From NCBI GenBank assembly GCA_002431845.1, contig DJEH01000146.1:1-16724 (forward strand): DNA of 16,724 nucleotides. Direction: 5' to 3'. The first letter of the stretch is position 1, and every line of letters begins with the position of its first letter. Below the pieces are notes generated by a model. That model did not search any database. It was not told the DNA's origin and was given only the letters and a program-made list of their open reading frames with translations. A program made the position numbers and the translations under genes. Source of the DNA: Prevotellaceae bacterium UBA5903 (GTDB lineage: Bacteria; Bacteroidota; Bacteroidia; Bacteroidales; Bacteroidaceae). Below are positions 1 through 7,183 of the stretch, in pieces.

Positions 1-20
1 AATTTTGAACACCTACTTAA
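1..20. repeat. Terminal copy of a 20-bp repeat motif (left window end)
   Basis: The sequence AATTTTGAACACCTACTTAA is the exact reverse complement of 16704-16723 at the other end of the window. Near copies lie at 47-66 and, as a palindrome, at 5176-5213. It may be the terminal inverted repeat of an insertion sequence that extends outside the window. No transposase next to it is visible, so the identity is inferred. Confidence 0.7.
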
Positions 21-46
21 AATCATGTCCTACATTAATTGATATG

Positions 47-66
47 AATTTTGAACACATACTTAA
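47..66. repeat. Second direct copy of the end-repeat motif
   Basis: This matches positions 1-20 in the same orientation with one difference (A for C at position 59). The 26 bp between the two copies look unremarkable. The copy lies 69 bp upstream of the glycosyltransferase start. It could be a second mobile-element end, an internal transposase-binding repeat, or a regulatory site. Confidence 0.65.
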
Positions 67-135
67 AAAGCAGTTTAAGGTTTTGGAGTGCTATTTACAA
101 AACAGCACTACCTTAATAAAAGTTTGTATGGTTTT

Positions 136-963
136 ATGATAAGGATTTTTAGGTTTACAGGAGGCTTAGGAAATCAAATATTTTGCGCTGCAGTTTGCTC
201 ATACTTTCGTCATAAATATCCCAAAGACAAACTATGCATTTGCTATAGCAAAGATGCCTTCGACGAACACAATGGAAGTTTTGAGCTGGCTCAATTTTTT
301 GATGTAGATTTGCCAACCCCAAACATTTGGTATATGCGTTTGTGGAACATCATATATCGTCTTAAAAAACATATTGACATTAGCAACATATATGAAATGC
401 CCCACCCCACTATACAAAATGAAAAAGCCATATTCTATTATGCCTTTAGACTCAACAAAAAGTACATACCGCAAAGCCCCGATTGGCTAAAGTTTAAAAA
501 GCCTATTCTATCTTTGCATAATGCAGAGATACTCAAGCAAATTAAAACTACAGACTCTATTTTTATCCATGTGCGCAGAGGCGACTATCTCTCAACAAAG
601 TACGTTGAACGCTTTAAAGACATCTGCACCATCGACTATTATCATAAAGCCATCAAAATAGTTCAAGAGCATTTTGCTCAAGCCAAGTTCTTTATATTCT
701 CGGACGACATTGAATATGTTAAACACTGCACCCAATATAGGTTGCCCTCTAATTATGTTTTTGTTAATTATAACAAGGGGCTTGATAGCTATCTTGATAT
801 GTACTTGATGGCACACTGCAAAGGTGGCATCATAGCCAATAGTACATTCAGCTATTGGGGAGCAAGACTTATACAAAAAAAATTCATTGTCTATCCTAAA
901 AAATGGGTAAATGGCAGTGGTAGCTATCCCAACCTCTTTGAGGATTATTGGGTAGGCATTTAG
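136..963 (+). CDS. Glycosyltransferase family 11, alpha-1,2-fucosyltransferase-like
   Basis: The product probably transfers fucose from GDP-fucose in an alpha-1,2 linkage onto a surface polysaccharide (O-antigen, capsule or exopolysaccharide), acting in the cytoplasm or on the inner face of the membrane. Three family 11 hallmarks are visible, numbered from the chosen ATG: RFTGGLGNQIF at residues 6-16, the GDP-fucose-binding HVRRGDYL at 145-152, and FSDD at 188-191 followed by ANSTFSYWGA near 234-243. At 275 residues it has normal length and looks complete. The frame is open upstream to a GTG at 88, but starting at ATG 136 (MIRIFRFTGG) places the first motif at the usual N-terminal position. 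No neighbouring polysaccharide gene is in the window, so the gene is isolated, perhaps cut off by the repeat at 1-66. The acceptor sugar cannot be read from the sequence. Confidence 0.88.
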   Translation: MIRIFRFTGGLGNQIFCAAVCSYFRHKYPKDKLCICYSKDAFDEHNGSFELAQFFDVDLPTPNIWYMRLWNIIYRLKKHIDISNIYEMPHPTIQNEKAIFYYAFRLNKKYIPQSPDWLKFKKPILSLHNAEILKQIKTTDSIFIHVRRGDYLSTKYVERFKDICTIDYYHKAIKIVQEHFAQAKFFIFSDDIEYVKHCTQYRLPSNYVFVNYNKGLDSYLDMYLMAHCKGGIIANSTFSYWGARLIQKKFIVYPKKWVNGSGSYPNLFEDYWVGI

Positions 964-982
964 TCCCGACTATAGCAAAAAG

Positions 983-1029
983 GCCAGGCGGTTATATTTT
1001 CATCTTGTATGAAATTATAACCGCCTGGC
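983..1029. terminator. Bidirectional rho-independent terminator
   Basis: Two perfect 14-bp arms, GCCAGGCGGTTATA (983-996) and its complement (1016-1029), continue inward after one mismatch through 6 further pairs to a 5-nt loop. On the plus strand GTTTTTTAT follows, and on the minus strand TTTTTGC follows the hairpin. It lies between the converging glycosyltransferase and MFS genes and can end transcription from both sides. Confidence 0.9.
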
Positions 1030-1055
1030 GTTTTTTATGTGCAATGAGTAGGTTT

Positions 1056-2600
1056 TCAAGATTTGCTTATCCCTTCGGCCTTCTTCATTCGTCGTCCCAC
1101 AACATTCCATGTTGGCATTTTCTTCAAGGTGCTTCTGATGGGTTGCACATCCCAAAGCAAGAACAATAAGAGCACTGCAATACCTATAACGCAGGTAATG
1201 CCATAGAGTTGGCGTATGCTGATGAGCAGCAGTTGGGTGGCATCGTAGGGCAACCCGCGAGCCATATTGTCTGCCATCTGGTAGCGAATGCCAAAACTAT
1301 ACAAGCCCGAACACATGGTTGATATGGGGCCATTGCGAACAAGACCCGCCATAGTTAGTCCCATAAAGAAATGCTGAAAAGGCATCAGCTCTTCTAAGTA
1401 TACCGTCAGCATGCAAAAGAAGATAGCATTGCCAAACGAACGGAGAAAGGTTGGCACATAAAGTGCCTCGATTGGCAGCCCCGGCGAGATGATAAAATAC
1501 ATCATCACGGGGTAACACACCATTGCAGCCACACCTACGGTTAAGAGTCGGGTATATTTTTGACGGAGCACCTTGCACCAAAACAAGCAGAACAAGCACC
1601 CAGCAATAGCTCCCACCCACTCTACAAAGTTGAGTACATTGGTGGTGATATTGCCAAAATGGAGCACACCGCCAGTAAAGGCTGTTTGCAACACCTTGGG
1701 AGTACTGCCCATAAACTCTACGAAAGCAAAGAGAATGAGTAAGGGTATCAGCCGCTTATATTTCCAGGCTGCAGGCTCAATGTAAGGGTGGCGGATATGG
1801 CGCATTCGTTGTATGCAAAAGTAGCCTGTCACAACGAATAGCACCAAATCAATTTGCATCACCTCTGAGCTGAGCCAATTGTAATGCTCGCCATAGTTGA
1901 AGAAGAATATAAACTCTAACATCCATGCCGACCAAAGCAACAGTCCAAGATAGTCGAGGCTGATAAAGGGCATTGGCTTCATAAAACGAAAGTTATGGGT
2001 AGTGACATAAAGAAAAAGTGCCACAAAGAGCAAAGCTCCCGTCATAGCCCAATTGATGATGCGCCAATCTTGGTAGATGTAAACGAGATGTTCTGTAACC
2101 CAAGGCGATAACGACATATTGCCCAAAACCAAGCAATAAAGCAAAGGAAAGAATATGGTGAAATCGCGCTTCGGAGTCATCCACAATTGTATGGTGCTCA
2201 TAATCTCAAAACAGCCACAAAGCTTAAAGAACCCAGCAATGTAGGCAAGCACACACATTACGGGCACAGAGCTTGTGTACATGATGAGAAAATTGCAAAC
2301 TGCCACTACCAATGCCGCATTGATTAGGAGTTGGCGATTGGTAAAGTGGAATTTCATTTTAAAGAGGAAGGGAAAAGGCATTGCCACTCCCACCACGTTG
2401 AACATGATAATCATGAGCACGTCCTCTCTCATCAAGCTATATTCGCCCATCACTTGGCTCATGGCTCCACCATAAATGCCGCTCGACATTAAAAAGATAA
2501 AGGCTATGGGCAAGTAAAGCCAAGGCTGCAAACGACGGGGTATGTAGCTATTGAACGAAGGGATACTAAATGGTCCCTGTAGCATAGGAGGTCCTGGCAT
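1056..2600 (-). CDS. MFS multidrug exporter, EmrB/QacA (DHA2)-like
   Basis: This is an inner-membrane proton-driven exporter, the pump of a three-part efflux system with the adaptor and outer-membrane protein encoded just upstream. The 514-residue product is dominated by hydrophobic segments, about 12 to 14 by eye, starting with LYLPIAFIFLMSSGIYGGAM near residue 28 and ending with the segment around TCVIGIAVLLLFLLWDV near 480. The size fits the DHA2 family of 14-helix transporters. It ends in a basic cytoplasmic tail (KKMPTWNVVGRRMKK). It is the last gene of the minus-strand operon, 20 bp after the adaptor gene, and is followed by the terminator at 983-1029. ATG 2600 is taken as the start; ATG 2585 (MLQGPF) is a possible alternative. 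The substrate cannot be predicted; detergents, bile salts, fatty acids or drugs are typical for relatives. Confidence 0.85.
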   Translation of the reverse strand: MPGPPMLQGPFSIPSFNSYIPRRLQPWLYLPIAFIFLMSSGIYGGAMSQVMGEYSLMREDVLMIIMFNVVGVAMPFPFLFKMKFHFTNRQLLINAALVVAVCNFLIMYTSSVPVMCVLAYIAGFFKLCGCFEIMSTIQLWMTPKRDFTIFFPLLYCLVLGNMSLSPWVTEHLVYIYQDWRIINWAMTGALLFVALFLYVTTHNFRFMKPMPFISLDYLGLLLWSAWMLEFIFFFNYGEHYNWLSSEVMQIDLVLFVVTGYFCIQRMRHIRHPYIEPAAWKYKRLIPLLILFAFVEFMGSTPKVLQTAFTGGVLHFGNITTNVLNFVEWVGAIAGCLFCLFWCKVLRQKYTRLLTVGVAAMVCYPVMMYFIISPGLPIEALYVPTFLRSFGNAIFFCMLTVYLEELMPFQHFFMGLTMAGLVRNGPISTMCSGLYSFGIRYQMADNMARGLPYDATQLLLISIRQLYGITCVIGIAVLLLFLLWDVQPIRSTLKKMPTWNVVGRRMKKAEGISKS

Positions 2601-2620
2601 TCTTATCTTACTTTACATGC

Positions 2621-3661
2621 TTATTCCTTAATACGTACTTTAGTCTCTACATTCAGCCCTGCACGGAGCAATGCCACTTGTTTGGCATCATTATCCTTGC
2701 TGAGGGCAATGCGAACAGGCACACGCTGTTCAACCTTTACAAAGTTGCCAGTGGCATTATCAACGGGTATCATAGAATAAGCATTGCCTGCTGCTGCCGA
2801 AAGAGCTTCGACCTTGCCACGGAACACCACGCCCGGAATGGCATCGGCAGTAAATTCTACTTGCTTACCAATAGTGATGCCATCCATCTGAGTTTCACGG
2901 TAATTGGCCACCACCCAAACGTCGTTATCATCGACAATACGTGCCAACATCTGTCCTGGCTGAACCAACTGGCCTACGTGAATATCCTTCTTACCCATCA
3001 CGCCATCGCAGGTAGCCACAATAACTGTGTAAGAGAGGTTAAGGCGAGCCAAGTTGAGTTGCGCCTCGGCCACACTCTCGCCTGCACGCGAACCACCCAA
3101 TTGGTGAGTCTGCACGTTCTTAACCGAAGCTGCGCTTTGCTTGCGGCTATTGGCCTGTTCGTAGCGTGCTTTGGCTGCAAGGTAGCGAGCGTAAGCATTG
3201 TCGTATTGCTGACGAGTAACAGCATCTTTCTTCATCAAGGCAGCAAAGCGATCAAAGTCTTGCTTAGCGTTCTGCATGTCTACGCGTGCCTCTTCAATGC
3301 CAGCCGCAGCCGTTTGTACATTGGTGTTGGTTGTAGTCATTGTTGCCGAAACAACCGAAGAGCCAGCCTTTGAACCACGCAACCCAGCCTCAGCCTGAGC
3401 CACTTGTAAGCGATATTCAGCGTCCTCAATAATAACAAGCGTGTCGCCCTTCTTTACATGCTGAAAATCGGTGAAACGTATTTCTTTAATAAAACCTTGT
3501 ACACGGGTATTGATGGGAGTGATATGGCGGCAAACCTGTGCATCGTCGGTATATTCTACATTGCTTCCATGCACAAAATGGCTGAAGCACCAAGTTACGG
3601 CACCTGCAAGCAACAATATCACCACTACATTATATAGTCTCTTTACAATCTTCTTGTTCAT
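2621..3661 (-). CDS. HlyD/EmrA-family periplasmic adaptor (membrane fusion protein)
   Basis: The protein bridges the MFS pump in the inner membrane and the TolC-like channel in the outer membrane. After a basic N-terminus (MNKKIVKRLY) there is one membrane anchor at about residues 11-30. The segment YTDDAQVCRHITPINTRVQG at 37-56 is typical of the start of the EmrA beta-barrel/lipoyl region, and VKKGDTLVIIEDAEY near 69-83 is the lipoyl half-motif. Residues 85-205 are rich in Ala, Gln, Arg and Glu, as expected for the alpha-helical hairpin. A second lipoyl half and beta-barrel follow (GVMGKKDIHVGQLVQPGQML). Its 346 residues are normal for the family. It lies 25 bp after the outer-membrane gene and 20 bp before the MFS gene, so the three are surely co-transcribed. 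Confidence 0.92.
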   Translation of the reverse strand: MNKKIVKRLYNVVVILLLAGAVTWCFSHFVHGSNVEYTDDAQVCRHITPINTRVQGFIKEIRFTDFQHVKKGDTLVIIEDAEYRLQVAQAEAGLRGSKAGSSVVSATMTTTNTNVQTAAAGIEEARVDMQNAKQDFDRFAALMKKDAVTRQQYDNAYARYLAAKARYEQANSRKQSAASVKNVQTHQLGGSRAGESVAEAQLNLARLNLSYTVIVATCDGVMGKKDIHVGQLVQPGQMLARIVDDNDVWVVANYRETQMDGITIGKQVEFTADAIPGVVFRGKVEALSAAAGNAYSMIPVDNATGNFVKVEQRVPVRIALSKDNDAKQVALLRAGLNVETKVRIKE

Positions 3662-3686
3662 TATCCTTAGTCTTTTTTTTTACAAA

Positions 3687-4991
3687 TTAAATTTCGCCAG
3701 CCACATACTTCATGCGGTAATAGGCATACACAATGTTGATACGAGCATCAACCTCTTTAAGTTCGGCATTGAGGCGCAGGTTTGAAGCGTCTACCATGTC
3801 GGTAACAAGCGCCATTTGGTTGAGATAGCGAGAGTTCATTACCTCATAGTTTTGGCGAGCCAGTTCTACACTCTTTTGCTGCGTTTCGAGTTCTACGTAG
3901 GTTTGTTGATACTGCACATAAGCTGCTTGCACATTGTTGTTGAGCTGCTCTGTTTGCACCATGTGACTTTCTTTGGCTTGACGAGTTTCGACGGCAGCTT
4001 GCTTAATGCGCTTATTGTTCTTGAAGAGCGAGCTAAGGCTATACTTGATGCCTACACCTACATACCACACATTGAGGTTTTTGTTGATAGGTGGAAGTTC
4101 AAAAGTAATAGGACCATCAAAGTTGTCGGCAGCCACTAAAGCCACCTTAGGCAACAGTTCGCTCTTGGCTATCTTCTCTTTCTGCTCTGCTATGCGTATG
4201 GCATTTGCGCTCTGCTCTAAGAGTGGCGAACTTTGGGTGCTTGCCGTCTGCCAATGCGCCTCACCCTCCTGCTTGTAAGCCTTATCTACGATAGAGGCAT
4301 CGGGCGTAATCGTTTCATCTTGGCTCATACCAAGGGTGTTGCAAAGCTGATGATTAAGGATGCTTCGGTTGTTACGAAGAGCCGTAAGACCCAGTTTGAG
4401 GCTTTCCATCTGAAGTTCGTATCTTGTAATGTCGTTCTTCAGCGCCATACCTTGCTTCTGCTTCTCTTTAATGTCGGCTATAAGCTGCTCGGTAAGCTTA
4501 ATATTCTGCTCATAAACCTTTATTTGGTTATCAATCTTAAAAAGGTCGAGATACTGCCCAAGAGCCACAAAACGAGCTTGTTGGCGAGTAAGCTTAACGC
4601 CTACTTCGGCCTGACGTTTTCCTAATTCGGCAAGCCTAATGCCCGCATCAATGGCACCGCCTGCATACACCACTTGTTGTGCTTGAAATGCAAAGTTATT
4701 ACCAAAGTGTGGACTTCTCAGTCCTTGCATGTTAGACATGTTGCGGTCGGTTAGGAGCGCATTGCCAATGTAGCTCAACGAGAGTTGTGCATCGAGGTCG
4801 GGCAGTCGTTTGCTCTTTGCCGATGCTATGCCAAGTTCGGCAGCTTCAACACCCGTCTTCATGGTGCGCAGACTCTTGCTGTTGGCCTCAATCTTTTCAA
4901 AAAGTTGGGCAATAGTCATGGCTTGCTGCGCATTAGCACCAATAGTGCCTCCCATCAGCAAGAGGGCTACAAATAAGTGTTTCTTAATCAT
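3687..4991 (-). CDS. TolC-like outer-membrane efflux protein
   Basis: This outer-membrane channel is the exit duct of the efflux system. A signal peptide is plain: MIKKHLFVALLLMGG, a hydrophobic core, then the cleavage site ANA|QQ after residue 21. The mature part has the alternating helical pattern of outer-membrane factors, with two related halves. One half contains SLRTMKTGVEAAELGIASAK near residue 38 and the other QSANAIRIAEQKEKIAKSEL near 260. Both hold the LxxAxxxIxxAKxxxLP-type pattern, with KSKRLPDLDAQLSLSY and KSELLPKVALVAADNF. At 434 residues it is complete. It is the first gene of the minus-strand operon and is preceded by a good Bacteroidetes -7 element at 5040-5047. Confidence 0.92.
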   Translation of the reverse strand: MIKKHLFVALLLMGGTIGANAQQAMTIAQLFEKIEANSKSLRTMKTGVEAAELGIASAKSKRLPDLDAQLSLSYIGNALLTDRNMSNMQGLRSPHFGNNFAFQAQQVVYAGGAIDAGIRLAELGKRQAEVGVKLTRQQARFVALGQYLDLFKIDNQIKVYEQNIKLTEQLIADIKEKQKQGMALKNDITRYELQMESLKLGLTALRNNRSILNHQLCNTLGMSQDETITPDASIVDKAYKQEGEAHWQTASTQSSPLLEQSANAIRIAEQKEKIAKSELLPKVALVAADNFDGPITFELPPINKNLNVWYVGVGIKYSLSSLFKNNKRIKQAAVETRQAKESHMVQTEQLNNNVQAAYVQYQQTYVELETQQKSVELARQNYEVMNSRYLNQMALVTDMVDASNLRLNAELKEVDARINIVYAYYRMKYVAGEI

Positions 4992-5039
4992 CCGTTATGG
5001 TTTGTGTTATACTTTCTTCCCTTTATTAAAATTCGGGTG

Positions 5040-5047
5040 CAAAGGTA
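5040..5047 (-). promoter_or_regulatory. Probable -7 promoter element of the efflux operon
   Basis: On the minus strand this reads TACCTTTG, a full match to the Bacteroidetes -7 consensus TAnnTTTG, 48 bp before the ATG of the TolC-like gene. No clear -33 TTG box at the expected spacing was found, so the assignment rests on the -7 match and its position. Confidence 0.6.
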
Positions 5048-5175
5048 CGGTGTTCTCCTTGACTCTTTACTTAAAATATTTCGCAGCGCATGGACTTTTT
5101 AGGAACAACAATTCCTTTATATCACATTTGTTGTGTACTTTTACAAGCTAAAAGCGAACACTAAAGCACAAACAA

Positions 5176-5213
5176 TAAGTAGGTGTTCATGATTAATTTT
5201 GAATACCTACTTA
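5176..5213. repeat. Palindromic double copy of the end-repeat motif upstream of the AraC regulator
   Basis: The left arm TAAGTAGGTGTTCA (5176-5189) and right arm TGAATACCTACTTA (5200-5213) are complementary except for one position and are separated by 10 bp. Extended outward or inward, each arm matches the 20-bp sequence found at both window ends. The octamer TAATTTTG at 5194-5201 inside the palindrome fits the TAnnTTTG -7 consensus in the direction of the regulator gene. A partial third copy (CCTACTTA) follows at about 5214-5221. It may be an operator for the divergent operon or the joined ends of a deleted mobile element. Confidence 0.7.
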
Positions 5214-5242
5214 CCTACTTACAACTTTTCCTTAAAAGATAT

Positions 5243-6079
5243 ATGGATTTAGCAGAACTGAGCAGCAGACAAGAAGCAGAATTGTTAGCCACAAGTTTAG
5301 AAGCATGGCAGGAGGGGCAGCAAGTTTTAACTTACGGCGCAATACTCATTTGCCGTAAGGGTAAAGCCGTGCTGAGTGTAAACTATAAGGATTGGCAACT
5401 CTACGAGGGGGCAGTTATCACAGTGTTTCCCAACGATGTGGTAGAACTGAAAGATACAATCGGTTCGTTACAGTTTGAGATGTTAAAATACAATCCCTCC
5501 TTGCTGCGCGAAGCAAGTTTACAACTTGAACAAACCGTTTACTCTTCGCTGCGCGAAGACCGTTGCCGACAAGACACGCCCGTGGTTACAAATATTATCA
5601 ACAGCATGTTCTCGCTGCTTAAGGTATATTTTGAACAATCAGAGTGCACCTGCATCTCGCAATTAGTGCTCTACCAACTAAAAGCCTTCTTTATAGGCTT
5701 TCACGAATACCTTCAGCGCAACCCTCAGTACCGCCCCGACGACATAAAATCGTATAGAGTAAGAGAGTTGTTCAACCATTTTATGATGATGCTCGAAAGA
5801 GACTACAAATCTTATCGAGACGTAAAATATTATGCATACATGATGCACATCACCCCTAAATACCTCACCAACATAGTGCGCCAAGTAACAGGGCATACAC
5901 CCAAAAACATCATCGACCAATACATCATTCTGCAACTCAAAATGCAACTCAAACGCAGCAGCCAAAGCATAAAGGAAATAGCTTGGGAATACAACTTTAC
6001 CGATGTAAGTTTCTTTTGCCGATATTTCAAACAGCATACTGGGCTTACACCACAACAAGTAAGGGAGAGAAATAAGTAG
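5243..6079 (+). CDS. AraC-family transcriptional regulator
   Basis: The C-terminal 86 residues (about 193-278 from the chosen start) form the two-part AraC DNA-binding domain. The first helix-turn-helix is around YAYMMHITPKYLTNIVRQVTG and the second around SIKEIAWEYNFTDVSFFCRY, ending in the usual FKQHTGLTPQQVR. The N-terminal 150 residues are compatible with a cupin-type sensor domain but contain no motif that names a ligand. The gene is divergent from the efflux operon and so probably controls it, and perhaps itself, in response to an exported compound. The frame is open upstream to a GTG at 5183, but that would put the palindrome at 5176-5213 inside the coding region and add an unusual hydrophobic leader. 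ATG 5243 (MDLAELSS) gives a normal 278-residue protein; ATG 5189 remains possible. Confidence 0.88.
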   Translation: MDLAELSSRQEAELLATSLEAWQEGQQVLTYGAILICRKGKAVLSVNYKDWQLYEGAVITVFPNDVVELKDTIGSLQFEMLKYNPSLLREASLQLEQTVYSSLREDRCRQDTPVVTNIINSMFSLLKVYFEQSECTCISQLVLYQLKAFFIGFHEYLQRNPQYRPDDIKSYRVRELFNHFMMMLERDYKSYRDVKYYAYMMHITPKYLTNIVRQVTGHTPKNIIDQYIILQLKMQLKRSSQSIKEIAWEYNFTDVSFFCRYFKQHTGLTPQQVRERNK

Positions 6080-6229
6080 GCAAAATTTATTTTGTTTTTA
6101 ATGCCAAATACTGCCATGATTTGTGAACTTTTATTGACATTTTAAACTTCTGAAATAGAAACGAAATGTTAATTATTTTAACATAAAGACGCTCTTTTTG
6201 TAAACAAACACCTTACACCTTATATTATA

Positions 6230-6356
6230 ACACGTTTATAAGCATACAAGGATACGTATCCTTATACCCTAAGGATGCGTATCCTTACACCCTAAGAACA
6301 CGTATCCTTACACCCTAAGGATACGTATCCTTACACCCTCAACACACGTTTATAAG
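6230..6356. repeat. Four tandem 23-bp palindromic units with flanking direct repeats
   Basis: Four head-to-tail units occupy 6248-6270, 6271-6293, 6294-6316 and 6317-6339. The unit is AAGGATACGTATCCTT (a perfect 16-bp palindrome) plus ACACCCT. Unit 1 has TACCCT in the tail, unit 2 has one change in the palindrome and unit 3 has two to three. The array is flanked by a 13-bp direct repeat, ACACGTTTATAAG, at 6230-6242 and 6344-6356. There are no unique spacers, so it is not a CRISPR array. The units look like tandem protein-binding sites or a small repeat element; no known iteron or operator was recognised. Confidence 0.85.
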
Positions 6357-6429
6357 AGTTGATGACTACAAAAAAGAACCGAAAGAAGCACATAACTACT
6401 TGATTTTCAATAAGTTATAAAAACGTGCC

Positions 6430-6485
6430 CATAAATTCAAAAAAATGGACCAACATTTACTTTGATTGATTTTTTTTGATTTATG
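6430..6485. repeat. A/T-rich imperfect inverted repeat
   Basis: CATAAATTCAAAAAAA at 6430-6445 is nearly complementary to TTTTTTTTGATTTATG at 6470-6485, with one bulged base, around a 24-bp loop. Its long A and T runs could act as a weak terminator in either direction after the AraC gene. The stretches on either side (6357-6429 and 6486-6557) show nothing recognisable. Confidence 0.5.
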
Positions 6486-6557
6486 AGCATTTGAAAGTCA
6501 AAGTCGCCAGATAAAAAGTATTCAAAAAAAATTACTGGACAGCAATATAATGAAATG

Positions 6558-7027
6558 AATGTAATTGTTTACTTGTATAATTAGGCCATAAATCTATTGT
6601 ATTTTTTTCCATCTATCCTTCTAAATAATAAGCTATGTTACAAGTCCCGTAGGGACGACATATCAGAGGATAGGGGCTTGCCCCTATCGTATCCATTTTA
6701 TTAATGTGTTGCATGACTATCCCCCTCTCACCTTGAGGGGAGAGGGGAAGCAAACCCAAGAGGTTTGCAGGGGAGTGGGGTGAAAGAATATACCCTATCA
6801 TGTAAATGTTTGAAAACAATAAATACATCAACTTATCCCCTCACCCCGTCCGCACACAAAACGTGTGCGACCACCCCTCTCCCCATGAAGGGAGAGGGGG
6901 AATGTAAATGCTGCTAACTTTTTAGATAGGGGCAAGCCCCTATCCTGTGTTATATCGTCCCTTCGGGACTTACCTTATAGCTCAATTTTTCAAACAAAAA
7001 TATAATGTAATAGATTACTTGTATAAT
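6558..7027. repeat. Composite inverted-repeat (MITE/BIME-like) element with flanking direct repeats
   Basis: Two 58-bp arms, 6631-6688 and 6925-6982, are inverted copies at roughly 80% identity by eye. Each carries two small hairpins, one GTCCCGTAGGGAC-like and one GATAGGGGCTTGCCCCTATC. Between the arms are further hairpins: CCCCTCTC with GAGAGGGG near 6722-6747, GCAAACC with GGTTTGC near 6750-6768, CGCACAC with GTGTGCG near 6851-6869, and CCCCTCTCCC with GGGAGAGGGG near 6874-6899. The whole unit is flanked by 24-bp direct repeats at 6558-6581 and 7004-7027 that differ at two positions. No coding capacity is credible. It resembles a non-autonomous mobile element or an intergenic mosaic repeat. 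Confidence 0.75.
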
Positions 7028-7057
7028 CTTTTTGGTAGGGGGGCTTACTTTTGAAAA

Positions 7058-7103
7058 GATCCTTCTCGAAATGCCATTTTACAGGGCTTCGTGAAGGATT
7101 TTT
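7058..7103 (-). terminator. Probable terminator of the Mod-Res-DndD-HerA operon
   Basis: ATCCTTC (7059-7065) pairs with GAAGGAT (7093-7099). After one mismatch CGAA (7067-7070) pairs with TTCG (7088-7091), and GCC with GGC closes an A/T-rich loop. On the minus strand a T-rich tract (TCTTTTC) follows the hairpin about 85-125 nt after the last gene of the operon. The plus strand also has a T run after the hairpin, so it may work both ways. Confidence 0.6.
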
Positions 7104-7183
7104 ATGCTCTTTTGAGTTTTACTAGATAGCAATATTTTTTTGGCGGCGAGAAAAAGACAGATATAATTATATCGTGATGCCTT

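Noticed and set aside
88..135. GTG start for the glycosyltransferase
   Set aside because: The extra 16 residues are not typical of family 11, whose first motif normally lies within about ten residues of the start; ATG 136 fits better.
2678..3373. 231-residue plus-strand open frame
   Set aside because: It lies antisense within the HlyD-like gene and has no domain pattern; it is a shadow of that gene.
6248..6339. Possible CRISPR array
   Set aside because: The 23-bp units follow one another with no variable spacers, and no cas genes are nearby.
6613..6831. 72-residue open frame on the minus strand across the repeat region
   Set aside because: It is a translation of the palindromic repeats (SPHSPANLLGLLPLSPQGER and similar), a well-known artefact of such elements, and has no conserved protein character.
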